A stretch of DNA of 64,000 bases from JANRJY01 sp033763735 (GCA_033763735.1 JANRJY010000087.1:1-64000); one strand, 5' to 3'; shown: positions 1 to 7,326, counted from the stretch's first letter. Notes: a model not told the origin generated them from the sequence alone. Program-made: numbers and translations.

Positions 1-840
1 ATAGGCACTATTTACGGCAGCCTTAATTTCTCTTTCAGATAAATCAAAATGCTGTTTACATAGTAATTCAGTATCGGATTGCTGTAAGCCAGCTCTGTTG
101 CAATTAGAAGCAAGCAGATAAATATAATTGTTCCTGTTTCCATCGGTATATATTAATTTTTGGTTGGTGAATTGAATTTGTTGATTGAATAAAAAGGTAC
201 TATTGAGGTCTTCGAGTTCTGCCGTTTCTACTGGAACATTTGGAGCATTAGCAGTAGGCGTTTGCGTTTGTTGTTCTTGAATGAATTGGGGCAATGCCAC
301 AACGAATTTCTCGTTTTGGATGTTCCTGTAAGCGTTGGGGTCGTGGCTCATAAAACAAAGCCTTGTAACATCTTTGCAGCTTGTGTCTGCCTTTAGCCCT
401 GTGGCATCTTCATAATGCTTTTGCACTTGCAAATAAGCAATGTCGTGGTGTTCCAGTCCTGTGCTTACCTCAACAAATACTTTTAAACCGTTGCCACTTG
501 GGCTGATGAAACAAAGTGATGTGTAAGAGATTTTACTAATGATTGCAAACGCAGTTTGCAATTGTTCCTGTGTGAGTTTGTCAAAATCCAAATGCACAAA
601 GCCACTGTACATTTCAAGAAAAGGCATTTGCCTTTTTTCGCTGAATACAGCCGAAGGCGTAAAAGCTAATAAAGATTTCTTTTTTTCATTCGCTGCCTCC
701 CTTTTGCCTTGTGCAATTAGATTGCGGATTTCTTCTACTTCCGTTTTGTACTTGTCGGAAATAATGTCTTTACCTATCAGCAATAGAGATTTATTTTCTA
801 CTGGGATTGTAAAGTTTTTGAATATGGTACAACTAGCCAT
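1..840 (-). CDS. BT4734/VirE-N-like primase protein, 3' end beyond window
   Basis: An open reading frame of 280 codons runs from an ATG at 840 off the left edge, so the C-terminus is missing. The translation contains the run FVHLDFDKL, then FISPSGNGLKVFVEV and DVTRLCFMSHDPNAY. These are hallmarks of the BT4734-like/VirE N-terminal domain, a primase-polymerase-like module of Bacteroidota mobile elements. In that family the domain is usually followed by a primase C-terminal or helicase domain, which would lie outside the window. It sits upstream of no other gene here; an excisionase-type HTH gene lies 29 bp behind its start on the same strand, so the two are probably co-transcribed. Role inferred: replication of the excised element. 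Family assignment is fairly sure, the biochemical role is not shown. Confidence 0.75.
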   Translation of the reverse strand, partial: MASCTIFKNFTIPVENKSLLLIGKDIISDKYKTEVEEIRNLIAQGKREAANEKKKSLLAFTPSAVFSEKRQMPFLEMYSGFVHLDFDKLTQEQLQTAFAIISKISYTSLCFISPSGNGLKVFVEVSTGLEHHDIAYLQVQKHYEDATGLKADTSCKDVTRLCFMSHDPNAYRNIQNEKFVVALPQFIQEQQTQTPTANAPNVPVETAELEDLNSTFLFNQQIQFTNQKLIYTDGNRNNYIYLLASNCNRAGLQQSDTELLCKQHFDLSEREIKAAVNSAY

Positions 841-869
841 TTCTATATCTTTATTATCGGTTTGAAAAT

Positions 870-1172
870 CTATTTCTGTTTGCCTTTGGCTAAATTCTGG
901 ATAATATCATCCTCCATTTCTTCGATAGAAGATTGACGGTTACGCTGCAACCAGTCGTCTAACTCGGAACGTTTGAAATACAATTTTTTGCCTTGTGGGC
1001 AGAAATGCGGGATTGTTTTTGTACTAGTGAGTTTGTACAAATGTGAGGGGCTTACATCAAGGTATTTTGCAGCCTCGTTAAAGTTTAAAACTGTTTTCTG
1101 TAACAGATTTTGCTCGTCTAGCTTGTTAGCTATTTCGGTGAGCTTGTCGAGAATTATATTTTCGTTTACCAT
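870..1172 (-). CDS. Excisionase-type helix-turn-helix protein
   Basis: A 100-residue protein with a MerR/excisionase-type winged HTH at about residues 28-75 (NFNEAAKYLDVSPSHLYKLT, then IPHFCPQGKKLYFKRSELDDWL). The pattern of an HTH followed by a wing that ends in an SELDDWL helix is typical of the HTH_17 family in Bacteroidota integrative elements, where such proteins act as excision factors or regulators. The N-terminal 27 residues look helical and may mediate dimerisation. It lies between the primase-like gene and the integrase module of element 1. A second protein of the same type is found at the equivalent place in element 2 (19912-20196). Confidence 0.8.
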   Translation of the reverse strand: MVNENIILDKLTEIANKLDEQNLLQKTVLNFNEAAKYLDVSPSHLYKLTSTKTIPHFCPQGKKLYFKRSELDDWLQRNRQSSIEEMEDDIIQNLAKGKQK

Positions 1173-1275
1173 CGTTTTGTTTTTTAAAATGATGGTTCGA
1201 AATTGAAAAAAGTGGCATGGGCAAAGGTTGAGGTATTAATACCTCAATGAGAAAACTCAACAAACTCAACCTTTT

Positions 1276-2325
1276 TTATTGCAGTTGCTTTATAATGTTG
1301 TCAATAATTTCCTTTTGTTTAGGTTCTAAAACTTTGCTTGAATACAAGTTTTGTGCGTTAAGTGGAGTTCCTTTTTTTGAATAAAAAGAACTGGACCTTT
1401 CAATGGCTATAGGTGTTAGGTTAGAAAATTTATCTCCTAATTTGTCAATAACATATCTAAAAACTGAGGTTTCGCAGTTTATATAAATTTTTGAACTGCT
1501 TGGAATAATATTTTTAGAAGTAAATATTTCAAAAAGTTGGTCTGTTGTACTTTTTCCTTCATTGAGTAATTCAATTTGAGAATATAACTGCAAAATAATA
1601 GTTTTCAACTTTTCTTTATTTCCATTAAAGCCAAATGATAGTTTTGCTTTGGTGGTTGGCTTCTCGGCTTTCTCTGTTTCTACTTCAATTTTTACCAACT
1701 CTTTTATCTGTGTCTTTGGCAAATTCAAATCCAAGATATAAAAATCTTCAATACTGACTGGGTTGTCAATACTTGCTTTGCTCGATTCTTGTATGTCAAA
1801 AAATAAAATAATAAGATGCTTTCTTAGTAATTCCAATACAAAATGAGGTAACGAGATTTGCTCGGTAGGTGCTTCCTCAAATCCTCTTTCCCTAATCTCC
1901 TTAACTGTGTTTACTGTAAGTGCTTTGATGTTCTTTAATACAACCGTGGTGTGGTACTTTATATCAATATTGTTGCTATACTTTTGCATTTTGATATTAA
2001 AAGCATTGTAAACACGTAGTGTTTCAAGGCTGATAATCTTACAGTAGAACTTTGTAATAGCATTGGAATAATCAGAGAAATCAATTGCAAAGCAATGATT
2101 TTTCAATGGGCTAGTATTCTTTGAATTTTGCTTTGTAAGCCATTTGGAGAGGTCGGAATAATCAGCCAACAAAATTTGAAGCTGTTGCACTAACTCGGCT
2201 TCAGTTGTGGGGTCTTTGTTGCCTAATTTTATTATTTTCTCGTTGATGGCTCTTGTGTCTTTGGCATCAAAAGTCCAGGGCATTAATTCTTTAAATAATA
2301 TGTTATTCAAAATTTTTAATTCCAT
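1276..2325 (-). CDS. Uncharacterised mobile-element protein beside integrase
   Basis: A 349-residue protein that I do not recognise with certainty. It appears soluble, with no signal peptide or clear membrane segment. The C-terminal third (KLSFGFNGNKEKLKTIILQLYSQIELLNEG onward, described here by its ends) has the look of the C-terminal domain seen in RteC-like proteins that sit beside integrases in Bacteroidota elements. It ends in a segment KKGTPLNAQNLYSSK. In position it matches the 298-residue protein of element 2 (20338-21234), which also lies directly downstream of an integrase and has a similar C-terminal layout. A regulatory or excision-related role is an inference from position only. 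Confidence 0.5.
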   Translation of the reverse strand: MELKILNNILFKELMPWTFDAKDTRAINEKIIKLGNKDPTTEAELVQQLQILLADYSDLSKWLTKQNSKNTSPLKNHCFAIDFSDYSNAITKFYCKIISLETLRVYNAFNIKMQKYSNNIDIKYHTTVVLKNIKALTVNTVKEIRERGFEEAPTEQISLPHFVLELLRKHLIILFFDIQESSKASIDNPVSIEDFYILDLNLPKTQIKELVKIEVETEKAEKPTTKAKLSFGFNGNKEKLKTIILQLYSQIELLNEGKSTTDQLFEIFTSKNIIPSSSKIYINCETSVFRYVIDKLGDKFSNLTPIAIERSSSFYSKKGTPLNAQNLYSSKVLEPKQKEIIDNIIKQLQ

Positions 2326-2397
2326 TTGTAATTCTACTTATAAGTTCGTTTTTTAATTTATAGGGTTGATACTTTTAAGTAACAACCCTATTCAACT

Positions 2398-3627
2398 TTA
2401 AAATTCCATTAATTTATGCTGAAATGCAGTTTTAACATCATCTTCAAAACTATCCAAATAATTATCGGTAGTTTTTTTGTCTTTATGTCCAAGACTCTCA
2501 CTTATCATCTCTGTAGATGCTCCTGAACGTTTCATAATTGTAGCGAAAGAATGACGAGCGGTATATGTTGTCAATTCAAGTTCAATATCAAGTGCTTTTC
2601 CGATACGTTTCATGTATTTATTAATGGTTTTTGTCGCTTGATTTATTTTGGCTTTTCGCTTTGCCGAATCGTCTTTGTCAGAAATCAATCCAAAAACATA
2701 TTCATTTGATTGTATGGGCTTTGCTCCATACTTGTCTAATAATTCATTTATTTTTGGAATTCGCATGACCAAAATAGGTTTCAAATCCTGTTTGGTAGAT
2801 CGCTCGGTTTTAGACCTTATGAATTGAATACTTTTGTTATCGATGTTTTTGTATTTTAATAATGCCAAATCTTTGATATTGGCTCCATTACATAAATAAC
2901 TAAATAACCATAAATCTCGTGCTCTTCCTTCCGCTTCTGTCTTTGGTATATACTCTACAATCTTTTTTATATCCGCCTTGGTAAGGGCTTTTTTTATGTT
3001 ACGAGAAGCAGGGATTTGATATTTTCTTATACCAAATGGATAATCTTCAGTTTTTAGATGTCCTTTTTCGATGGCTTGGTTCAAGATGGTTCTAAGACTT
3101 CGAAGGTAAATTCCTACAGTTGTCATAGAGTTGCCCCTATTTTGCATCCAGCTTTGGTACTGATTAAGAAATTCAACTGTTATATGCTCGAATGGTAAAA
3201 TTTTTCTTCTTTTATCATCTATAAAGAGTTTTAATGAGACCAATGCGTTGTTGTAGCTTGAAGCTGTACCTATCCGGTCTTGTTTTCTTAAATCGGAAAC
3301 ATATTTTTCAAAATATGTAAAAACGTCAGCCTTCTCCTCATGGCTATTATTCAAAAATCTTTTCTCAAAAGCTGCGAAAGTAAAAGAAGGTAACTCTCTA
3401 ATAATTTCAACCGCCTTTTGTTCGAATTTATTACAAACGAGTTTCATCTGCTTTAAATCGCCTCTAAGGTTAGGTAGTTGGGCTTTGTCCCAATCCTCCA
3501 AGGTTAAATGAAAGTTCAATGGGTAATATTGTTGCTTTCTATTAAAAGTAACTCGTAGCTTTACAGCGTATGTATCATTCTTTGTTTTAATCCTTTTATC
3601 TAGTATAATTGCAGTAGTAGCATTCAT
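2398..3627 (-). CDS. Tyrosine recombinase (integrase) of element 1, IntDOT-like
   Basis: A 409-residue tyrosine-type site-specific recombinase. An N-terminal arm-binding and SAM-like core-binding region is followed by a catalytic domain with R358 (TYTARHSFAT), H381 (SLGHK) and nucleophile Y390 (TTDNYLDSF). The first catalytic arginine expected near CNGANIKDL is replaced by asparagine. IntDOT of the Bacteroides element CTnDOT also lacks this arginine, which places the protein with the Bacteroides-type integrases. Its start codon lies about 180 bp from the displaced tRNA-Thr 3' half, the normal distance from an integrase gene to its attachment site. Short repeats lie between them (see 3655-3694). 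It should catalyse insertion and excision of element 1. Confidence 0.9.
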   Translation of the reverse strand: MNATTAIILDKRIKTKNDTYAVKLRVTFNRKQQYYPLNFHLTLEDWDKAQLPNLRGDLKQMKLVCNKFEQKAVEIIRELPSFTFAAFEKRFLNNSHEEKADVFTYFEKYVSDLRKQDRIGTASSYNNALVSLKLFIDDKRRKILPFEHITVEFLNQYQSWMQNRGNSMTTVGIYLRSLRTILNQAIEKGHLKTEDYPFGIRKYQIPASRNIKKALTKADIKKIVEYIPKTEAEGRARDLWLFSYLCNGANIKDLALLKYKNIDNKSIQFIRSKTERSTKQDLKPILVMRIPKINELLDKYGAKPIQSNEYVFGLISDKDDSAKRKAKINQATKTINKYMKRIGKALDIELELTTYTARHSFATIMKRSGASTEMISESLGHKDKKTTDNYLDSFEDDVKTAFQHKLMEF

Positions 3628-3654
3628 AACATATTGATTTTCAATTATTAATTC

Positions 3655-3694
3655 TGTATGTATCTTTATTAATTATACATACAATATACATACA
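3655..3694. repeat. Candidate arm-type integrase sites, element 1
   Basis: The 9-mer ATACATACA occurs at 3675-3683 and 3686-3694, in direct orientation 11 bp apart. Its reverse complement TGTATGTAT occurs at 3655-3663. The three copies lie between the integrase start and the tRNA-derived attachment site. Tandem and inverted short sites at helical spacing are what arm-type binding sites of tyrosine integrases look like. Function is inferred. Confidence 0.5.
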
Positions 3695-3804
3695 AATGGC
3701 AATAATAACAACAAATATAAGTAAAAAAGAGAAAACAATAAATTCATAATTACTTGATAATCAAGTAAAAGAAGAAATAAGAAGACAAAAGAAAGTATTG
3801 GCTT

Positions 3805-3850
3805 ATGACTTGTAATCAGTAGGTCGTTGGTTCGATTCCGACCGGGGGCT
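3805..3850 (+). other. Displaced 3' half of tRNA-Thr(TGT), attachment junction of element 1
   Basis: The sequence fits the 3' half of a tRNA: anticodon loop CTTGTAA with anticodon TGT at 3811-3813, 3' anticodon stem TCAGT, variable loop AGGTC, T arm GTTGG/CCGAC around TTCGATT, acceptor strand CGGGGGC and discriminator T. CCA is not encoded. The upstream sequence does not supply a D arm or 5' acceptor strand, so this is not a complete tRNA. It is best read as the remnant displaced when element 1 inserted by crossover near the anticodon stem. The intact tRNA should be at the left end of element 1, outside the window. Confidence 0.85.
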
Positions 3851-3853
3851 CTT
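3837..3853 (+). repeat. Left attachment core of element 2 (17-bp direct repeat)
   Basis: TCCGACCGGGGGCTCTT, covering the 3' T stem and acceptor of tRNA-Thr, is repeated exactly at 22738-22754. The two copies bound an 18.9-kb segment with an integrase gene just inside its right end, as expected for attL/attR. Confidence 0.85.
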
Positions 3854-3864
3854 AATACACACAA

Positions 3865-3901
3865 AAAAGCCTGTAATTCAACGAGTTACAGGCTTTTATT
3901 T
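3865..3901 (+). terminator. Rho-independent terminator after tRNA fragment
   Basis: A perfect 12-bp stem (AAAAGCCTGTAA at 3865-3876 with its complement at 3886-3897) encloses a 9-nt loop and is flanked by A and T tracts. It sits just downstream of the tRNA 3' end and probably served as the tRNA terminator carried by element 2. Confidence 0.75.
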
Positions 3902-3907
3902 TTATAT

Positions 3908-3957
3908 GGTACAACATAGGTACAACATTTTAAAAAGTGCTTTTTTGGTGTTGTACC
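3908..3957. repeat. Candidate arm-type integrase sites, left end of element 2
   Basis: GGTACAACA occurs at 3908-3916 and 3919-3927 (11 bp apart), and its reverse complement TGTTGTACC at 3949-3957. The same 9-mer occurs twice near the right end of the element (22602-22610 and 22615-22623). Presence at both ends just inside the attachment cores suggests binding sites for the element 2 integrase. The rest of 3958-4148 shows no gene. Confidence 0.55.
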
Positions 3958-4148
3958 AAGTGTTTTAATGTGAAGATTCTTTAAAAGGGGCTATTTCTTC
4001 CCTAAAGAATGAGTCAAATATCAAAGGGATATAGTGTATTGCCAACTGTCTAAGACCCTTCTAAACCTTTTTATTCCGCTTTTGTATATAATGTTATCAC
4101 TTGAATACTTTTTGTACGAGGATGATATTTGGTTTCTATACATGTTGA

Positions 4149-4361
4149 TTATCCAACCATAAAGGTGGCTACCGTTTCGATTTTAAACCCTGTGGCTTGA
4201 CAAAACTCGTCAATCGAGAGTAAGTCTGTTGGTGCCTTTCCTAGCTTGGCTTTAATGGTCTGCAAATACTTGCGAGAGGCTCTCTCTTGCTTTCCGGTCA
4301 TTCGTTGGATGTCCTTGGGGTAAACAATCAGTCTTTTTAATACTATTTCTGTTGCTTTCAT
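4149..4361 (-). CDS. Small conserved hypothetical protein
   Basis: A 70-residue basic protein, MKATEIVLKRLIVYPKDIQ at its start, with a second part LLSIDEFCQATGFKIETVATFM that resembles a helix-turn-helix. Similar short proteins are common as hypothetical genes in Bacteroidota. It is divergent from the four-gene cassette that starts 140 bp away and could be its regulator, but nothing in the sequence proves this. Confidence 0.5.
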   Translation of the reverse strand: MKATEIVLKRLIVYPKDIQRMTGKQERASRKYLQTIKAKLGKAPTDLLSIDEFCQATGFKIETVATFMVG

Positions 4362-4501
4362 ACTGATGTGGATGTAATGGGTTGATTATGCGTTTTTGAT
4401 CTAGTAAAGTTGGCATAAAAATGCTCTCAATCGACTGTTTTACAATGGTTTTTGGGGCGTTTTCTTTCTGTTTCATTGTTTTACTTCAACCCATTAGTAT
4501 C

Positions 4502-5248
4502 ATGGCTATTCAAAAAGGAATTATCAAAATTGAAGGGACTGTCGGTGGCATGACCTTCTACAAAACCCAGGATGGACACCTGGTCAAAGAAAAAAGCTCC
4601 ATCAGTGCGGATAAGATTGCTAACGATCCTGCCTTTGCTCGTACTCGCGAAAACGGTGCTGAATTTGGTGAAGCGGCCGCTGCTGGAAAACTGATTCGGG
4701 ATACGTTTAGAAATATGATGGCTTCGGCCTCGGATAATCGTGTCACCAGTAGGCTTGTAAGTGTGCTTACTACTATCAAAAACTTTGATACCACCAGCGA
4801 ACGTGGCGAACGAAAAGTATCCAACGGATTGGCGGTACAAAATGGTCAAAATGCTTTGAAAGATTTCGACTTTAATCTGCAAGCCAAATTAGGGAGTATC
4901 TTGTTTAAACCATTGATTTTATTGCCCGGTGGCAATATTCAAATCAGTGGGTTAGTGCCTATTCAAGATGTGAATGCTCCTGCAGGGGCTACTCATGCCA
5001 GTGTAACTGCTGCCATCGCACATATTGATTTTACTACAGGAGGCAAAGAAATAAGTATTTCGTCTCCGGTAAACTTTCCATTGAACAGTACTTCTCTTAA
5101 TGTGAATCTGGTCACTCCCCCATTGACATTTAACACCGGACCTGAATTTAGATTGTTTAAAATCGAATTCTTTCAGGAAGTCAATGGATTTCAATATTCG
5201 TTGAAAAACGGCTCTTTTAATGCCCTTTCCATTGTCAATGTGCAGTAA
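4502..5248 (+). CDS. Conserved hypothetical protein, first gene of the small cassette
   Basis: A 248-residue protein beginning MAIQKGIIKIEGTVGGMTFY. I chose the ATG at 4502 because the residues upstream of it are an unrelated hydrophobic run and the MAIQKG start has the look of a true N-terminus. The N-terminal half is rich in conserved-looking motifs (NDPAFARTRENGAEFGEAAAAGKLIRD as a helical block, then RVTSRL), while the C-terminal half looks like beta strands. The layout (Gly-rich N-terminus, helical Arg-rich middle, beta C-terminus) reminds me of the DUF6266 type of Bacteroidota protein, but I do not assign it. It heads a tightly packed plus-strand set with a DUF5675 protein and two small membrane proteins. 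Function is unknown; a structural or nucleic-acid-binding role is conceivable. Confidence 0.6.
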   Translation: MAIQKGIIKIEGTVGGMTFYKTQDGHLVKEKSSISADKIANDPAFARTRENGAEFGEAAAAGKLIRDTFRNMMASASDNRVTSRLVSVLTTIKNFDTTSERGERKVSNGLAVQNGQNALKDFDFNLQAKLGSILFKPLILLPGGNIQISGLVPIQDVNAPAGATHASVTAAIAHIDFTTGGKEISISSPVNFPLNSTSLNVNLVTPPLTFNTGPEFRLFKIEFFQEVNGFQYSLKNGSFNALSIVNVQ

Positions 5249-5255
5249 TTCGGAT

Positions 5256-5690
5256 ATGTACTTAGTTCTGACAAGGTCTTACCATGTGGAAGGAACAAAT
5301 GGCATATTCTCCATCGAGGGGCTGCAATTATGCTCCTCGATTGAATTGCCGAACAGGGATAACCAAAAGAAGGTAAGCTGCATTCCAGAAGGGATGTATC
5401 CCATTTCACTAGTGAACCATTCAAAACTTGGCGAGTGTATCAAAATTGACAATGTTCCTCATCGAAAAGGCATCTATATACATGCTATGAACGATGCAAA
5501 CCATCAAAGTAAGGGCTGTATTGGTGCAGTTAAGAACATATTAGGAATTGCCAAGGGAATACATTCTAAAGCTGCTTTGAAGGCTTTGGTACAACGATTA
5601 AAAGACACAAAAATTCAACAAATCATCATTCAATCTGACGAAAATGAACATTCTAGAACGGGCATTAGCCCCAACCCCAAAATTCTTTAA
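5256..5690 (+). CDS. DUF5675 family protein
   Basis: A 144-residue protein starting MYLVLTRSYHVEGTNG, 7 bp after the preceding stop. The series NGIFSIEG, CIPEGMYPISL and RKGIYIHAMNDANHQSKGCIG is characteristic of DUF5675, a family found in phages and mobile elements whose activity is not settled. The conserved pattern of IH and KGCIG is reminiscent of enzymes that work on cell-wall peptides, such as L,D-transpeptidases (HxxxxxxSxGCxR), so a wall-active role is a reasonable guess. Its 3' end overlaps the next gene by 47 bp, indicating translational coupling. Confidence 0.7.
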   Translation: MYLVLTRSYHVEGTNGIFSIEGLQLCSSIELPNRDNQKKVSCIPEGMYPISLVNHSKLGECIKIDNVPHRKGIYIHAMNDANHQSKGCIGAVKNILGIAKGIHSKAALKALVQRLKDTKIQQIIIQSDENEHSRTGISPNPKIL

Positions 5691-5865
5691 AACCCTTAGA
5701 ACCATTGGTTTGGTACTAGCTGCGGTGAGCACTGCCCTTGTTACTGCTCCGGTAGCACTTCCTGCAATGGTGGTTACCGCGGCTGGCTATTTGGCTGTGG
5801 CAGGAGGTGTAATCAGCGCGGTTAGTCAAATCACTATTCCCACAGAAAAAGATGGACATCCATAA
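5644..5865 (+). CDS. Small hydrophobic protein, holin-like
   Basis: A 73-residue protein with an Ala/Val/Gly-rich hydrophobic stretch from about residue 20 to 65, long enough for one or two membrane segments, and a short charged tail (PTEKDGHP). It overlaps both neighbours in other frames. Size, hydrophobicity and position after a DUF5675 gene resemble a phage lysis gene, but the call is by architecture only. Confidence 0.55.
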   Translation: MNILERALAPTPKFFKTLRTIGLVLAAVSTALVTAPVALPAMVVTAAGYLAVAGGVISAVSQITIPTEKDGHP

Positions 5866-6034
5866 TACTCCACATCATATTGTACTGGTGACTCTGGGAG
5901 GCACTGTACTTTCATTTGTTGGCTCGATTCATAGCGGTGATATTTTAAAAACCGTGGTCTTGGCTTCAATTGGTGCTACCACAAGTTTTCTGTTGAGCCT
6001 TAGCTTAAAATGGATCTATAAAAAATGTAGTTAG
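5852..6034 (+). CDS. Small membrane protein, last gene of cassette
   Basis: A 60-residue protein with two predicted hydrophobic helices (about residues 9-26 and 32-53) and a basic tail WIYKKCS. It overlaps the preceding small membrane gene by 14 bp and is followed 44 bp later by a strong terminator, so it closes the transcription unit. Together with the preceding gene it could form a holin/antiholin-like pair; this is inference. Confidence 0.55.
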   Translation: MDIHNTPHHIVLVTLGGTVLSFVGSIHSGDILKTVVLASIGATTSFLLSLSLKWIYKKCS

Positions 6035-6077
6035 ACGATTTTCATTTTTAAATTGGTTTTGTATTTATCTTCTAAAG

Positions 6078-6104
6078 GCCTGATAGTTTCTATCGGGCTT
6101 TTTT
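6078..6104 (+). terminator. Rho-independent terminator of the four-gene cassette
   Basis: Stem GCCTGATAG/CTATCGGGC (one G-U pair) with a TTT loop, followed by six T residues. It separates the coding cassette from the structured non-coding region. Confidence 0.8.
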
Positions 6105-6149
6105 AGTTTAATTTATTGCATAGATGCTTCCATGCCCCCAAAAAATAAA

Positions 6150-7070
6150 TAAACCTAAATTTTTAGGGCTGCAATGACGCACCACACCCCGAAGGATGAA
6201 CTGCAAGGGGAAAATGATAAGGGCAAGGGCGGAAATGCAAAAAAATCAACCAACAAAAAGAATTCCTTAAACAGCTTTTGCATTTTCCGATTTATCCCCC
6301 CTTGACCTTTCATTTTATCCCTTGCTATCTTTGGAAGGAAGCAGCCCTAAAAATTTATCCTTAATGTATTTCTGAGCGTTTTCAGCGAAGATAAGATACA
6401 CACAGCCATGCAGGTTTTGGCGTGATTATTGGTTTAGGGTTGGAGTGTGCCTGGGCTGGCATCCCTGAATGGGTGACAGCCTAGGAGCACTGAAGGGCTG
6501 AGAACCAATAAGCATGACAAAGCCCTGCCCGTGGGGTTGAAGGGGCAACAAGCCCCTTTTGCAGATACTTAACATAATGCACTTATACAATAGCTTTGGA
6601 TTGCAGGGATGGGATTGAGCGGCTGTTGTATAAGAGGTGCTGCATTATGTTTAAGTAGCGTAGCGATGGATTATGGTTTTTGGTGACTGTACAGCCCTTT
6701 GCAGAACGTTTTTTGCCTTCCTTTGAGAATGAGTAACTGACTGACCCTTAGACAAGCTCTAGTTGACAAACAAAGTATTGAGAACCACAGGCAAAAAAGG
6801 AAGGGCTGCATTGGGCTGTAAATGGAGCCAAAACCAATTCAGTAGTATAGCTTTAGCGGAGCTACTGTACATAACGCAGCTCATCTCGAAAATTTGGTTT
6901 GTGTGGATGGATTGCAGGGTTTTTCGGGATGTGCTGCTTCCTTGTTGTTGGAAGGATTGAATAACAACATAGCAGCCTCTCAGCCTTTGAAAATAGGGTT
7001 GGAAAGGTATTTTACTGCTTGGCCATTGAAAGGCTGGAAATTGCGTTTGGAAATGGCTATGCGGTGAAAT
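6150..7070 (+). ncRNA. Candidate large structured RNA (about 0.9 kb), no coding potential seen
   Basis: No credible gene lies in 6105-7149. Instead the region is a series of long inverted repeats: a perfect 17-bp pair at 6156-6172/6341-6357 with further pairing inside it (6203-6209/6319-6325 and a 10-bp pair 6233-6242/6276-6285); 6411-6434 with 6503-6525; 6444-6458 with 6477-6491 (14 of 15); a GC hairpin 6540-6558; 6567-6594 with 6622-6656 (about 28 pairs, one bulge); 6675-6718 with 6789-6835 (several blocks); 6933-6949 with 6963-6976; 6981-6988 with 7029-7036. Imperfect pairs in three of these stems are G-U when read on the plus strand, which would be A-C mismatches on the minus strand. This favours a plus-strand RNA. 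GGATTGCAGGG is repeated at 6598 and 6909. Borders are approximate and no known family is recognised. Confidence 0.6.
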
Positions 7071-7149
7071 ACTTGGGTAGAATTTTCAAAGGGTGAGTGG
7101 GTGCGGTGAACTTCTACCACTATCACTTGTTGTAATTTCATTGATATGC

Positions 7150-7180
7150 TTTGATTTTAGTATAGATTTATCTATATTTG
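7150..7180 (+). promoter_or_regulatory. Bacteroidota-type promoter upstream of small RNA
   Basis: TTTG at 7150-7153, a 19-bp spacer and TATATTTG at 7173-7180 match the TTTG-N19-21-TANNTTTG consensus exactly. Transcription would start near 7187. No gene begins downstream on this strand before a terminator. Confidence 0.65.
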
Positions 7181-7186
7181 CATCAT

Positions 7187-7321
7187 TAAAAGTTTATCGT
7201 TTACATATCTCATCCCATGATGGGTGTTGCCACAAATGGCACGGAGGCGAATAGATTTTAAAGAAAAATGGACCGGGGTGTCCCCGATCGGTAAGAGGCC
7301 AAGACTTGTTCTTGGCTTTTT
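7187..7321 (+). ncRNA. Candidate small RNA of about 135 nt
   Basis: Between a consensus promoter and a strong terminator lie compact hairpins: CCCA-TGA-TGGG at 7214-7224, TGCCA-CAAA-TGGCA at 7228-7241, and ACCGGGG-TGT-CCCC-GAT-CGGT at about 7272-7292. A short frame (ATGGCACGG onward at 7236) crosses the last hairpins and runs into the next gene's 3' end, but it has no support as a gene. The RNA would be transcribed toward the DUF3800 gene, which is convergent. It may instead be the 3' domain of the larger structured RNA upstream. Family unknown. Confidence 0.5.
7298..7321 (+). terminator. Rho-independent terminator at end of non-coding region
   Basis: Perfect 7-bp stem GCCAAGA/TCTTGGC with a CTTGT loop and five T residues on the plus strand. 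Its polarity proves little for the minus-strand gene next to it but implies a plus-strand transcript through the non-coding region. Confidence 0.8.
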
Positions 7322-7326
7322 GCATT

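Noticed and set aside
539..865. Plus-strand frame of 108 codons
   Set aside because: It is antisense to the BT4734/VirE-like gene, whose motifs are clear on the minus strand.
3805..3850. Complete tRNA gene
   Set aside because: Only the 3' half is present; no D arm or 5' acceptor strand upstream.
3673..3864. 63-codon minus-strand frame crossing the tRNA remnant
   Set aside because: It is antisense to the tRNA-Thr 3' half and attachment core and has low-complexity hydrophobic residues; no gene character.
6763..6960. 65-codon plus-strand frame in the structured region
   Set aside because: It overlaps several inverted repeats, starts with TTG and has no family features; the pairing explains the sequence better.
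6105..7149. Group I or group II intron
   Set aside because: I could not find a domain V-like hairpin, a conserved intron core or a maturase/reverse transcriptase; the setting after a terminator also argues against it.
6105..7321. Retron non-coding RNA
   Set aside because: No reverse transcriptase gene is present in the window.
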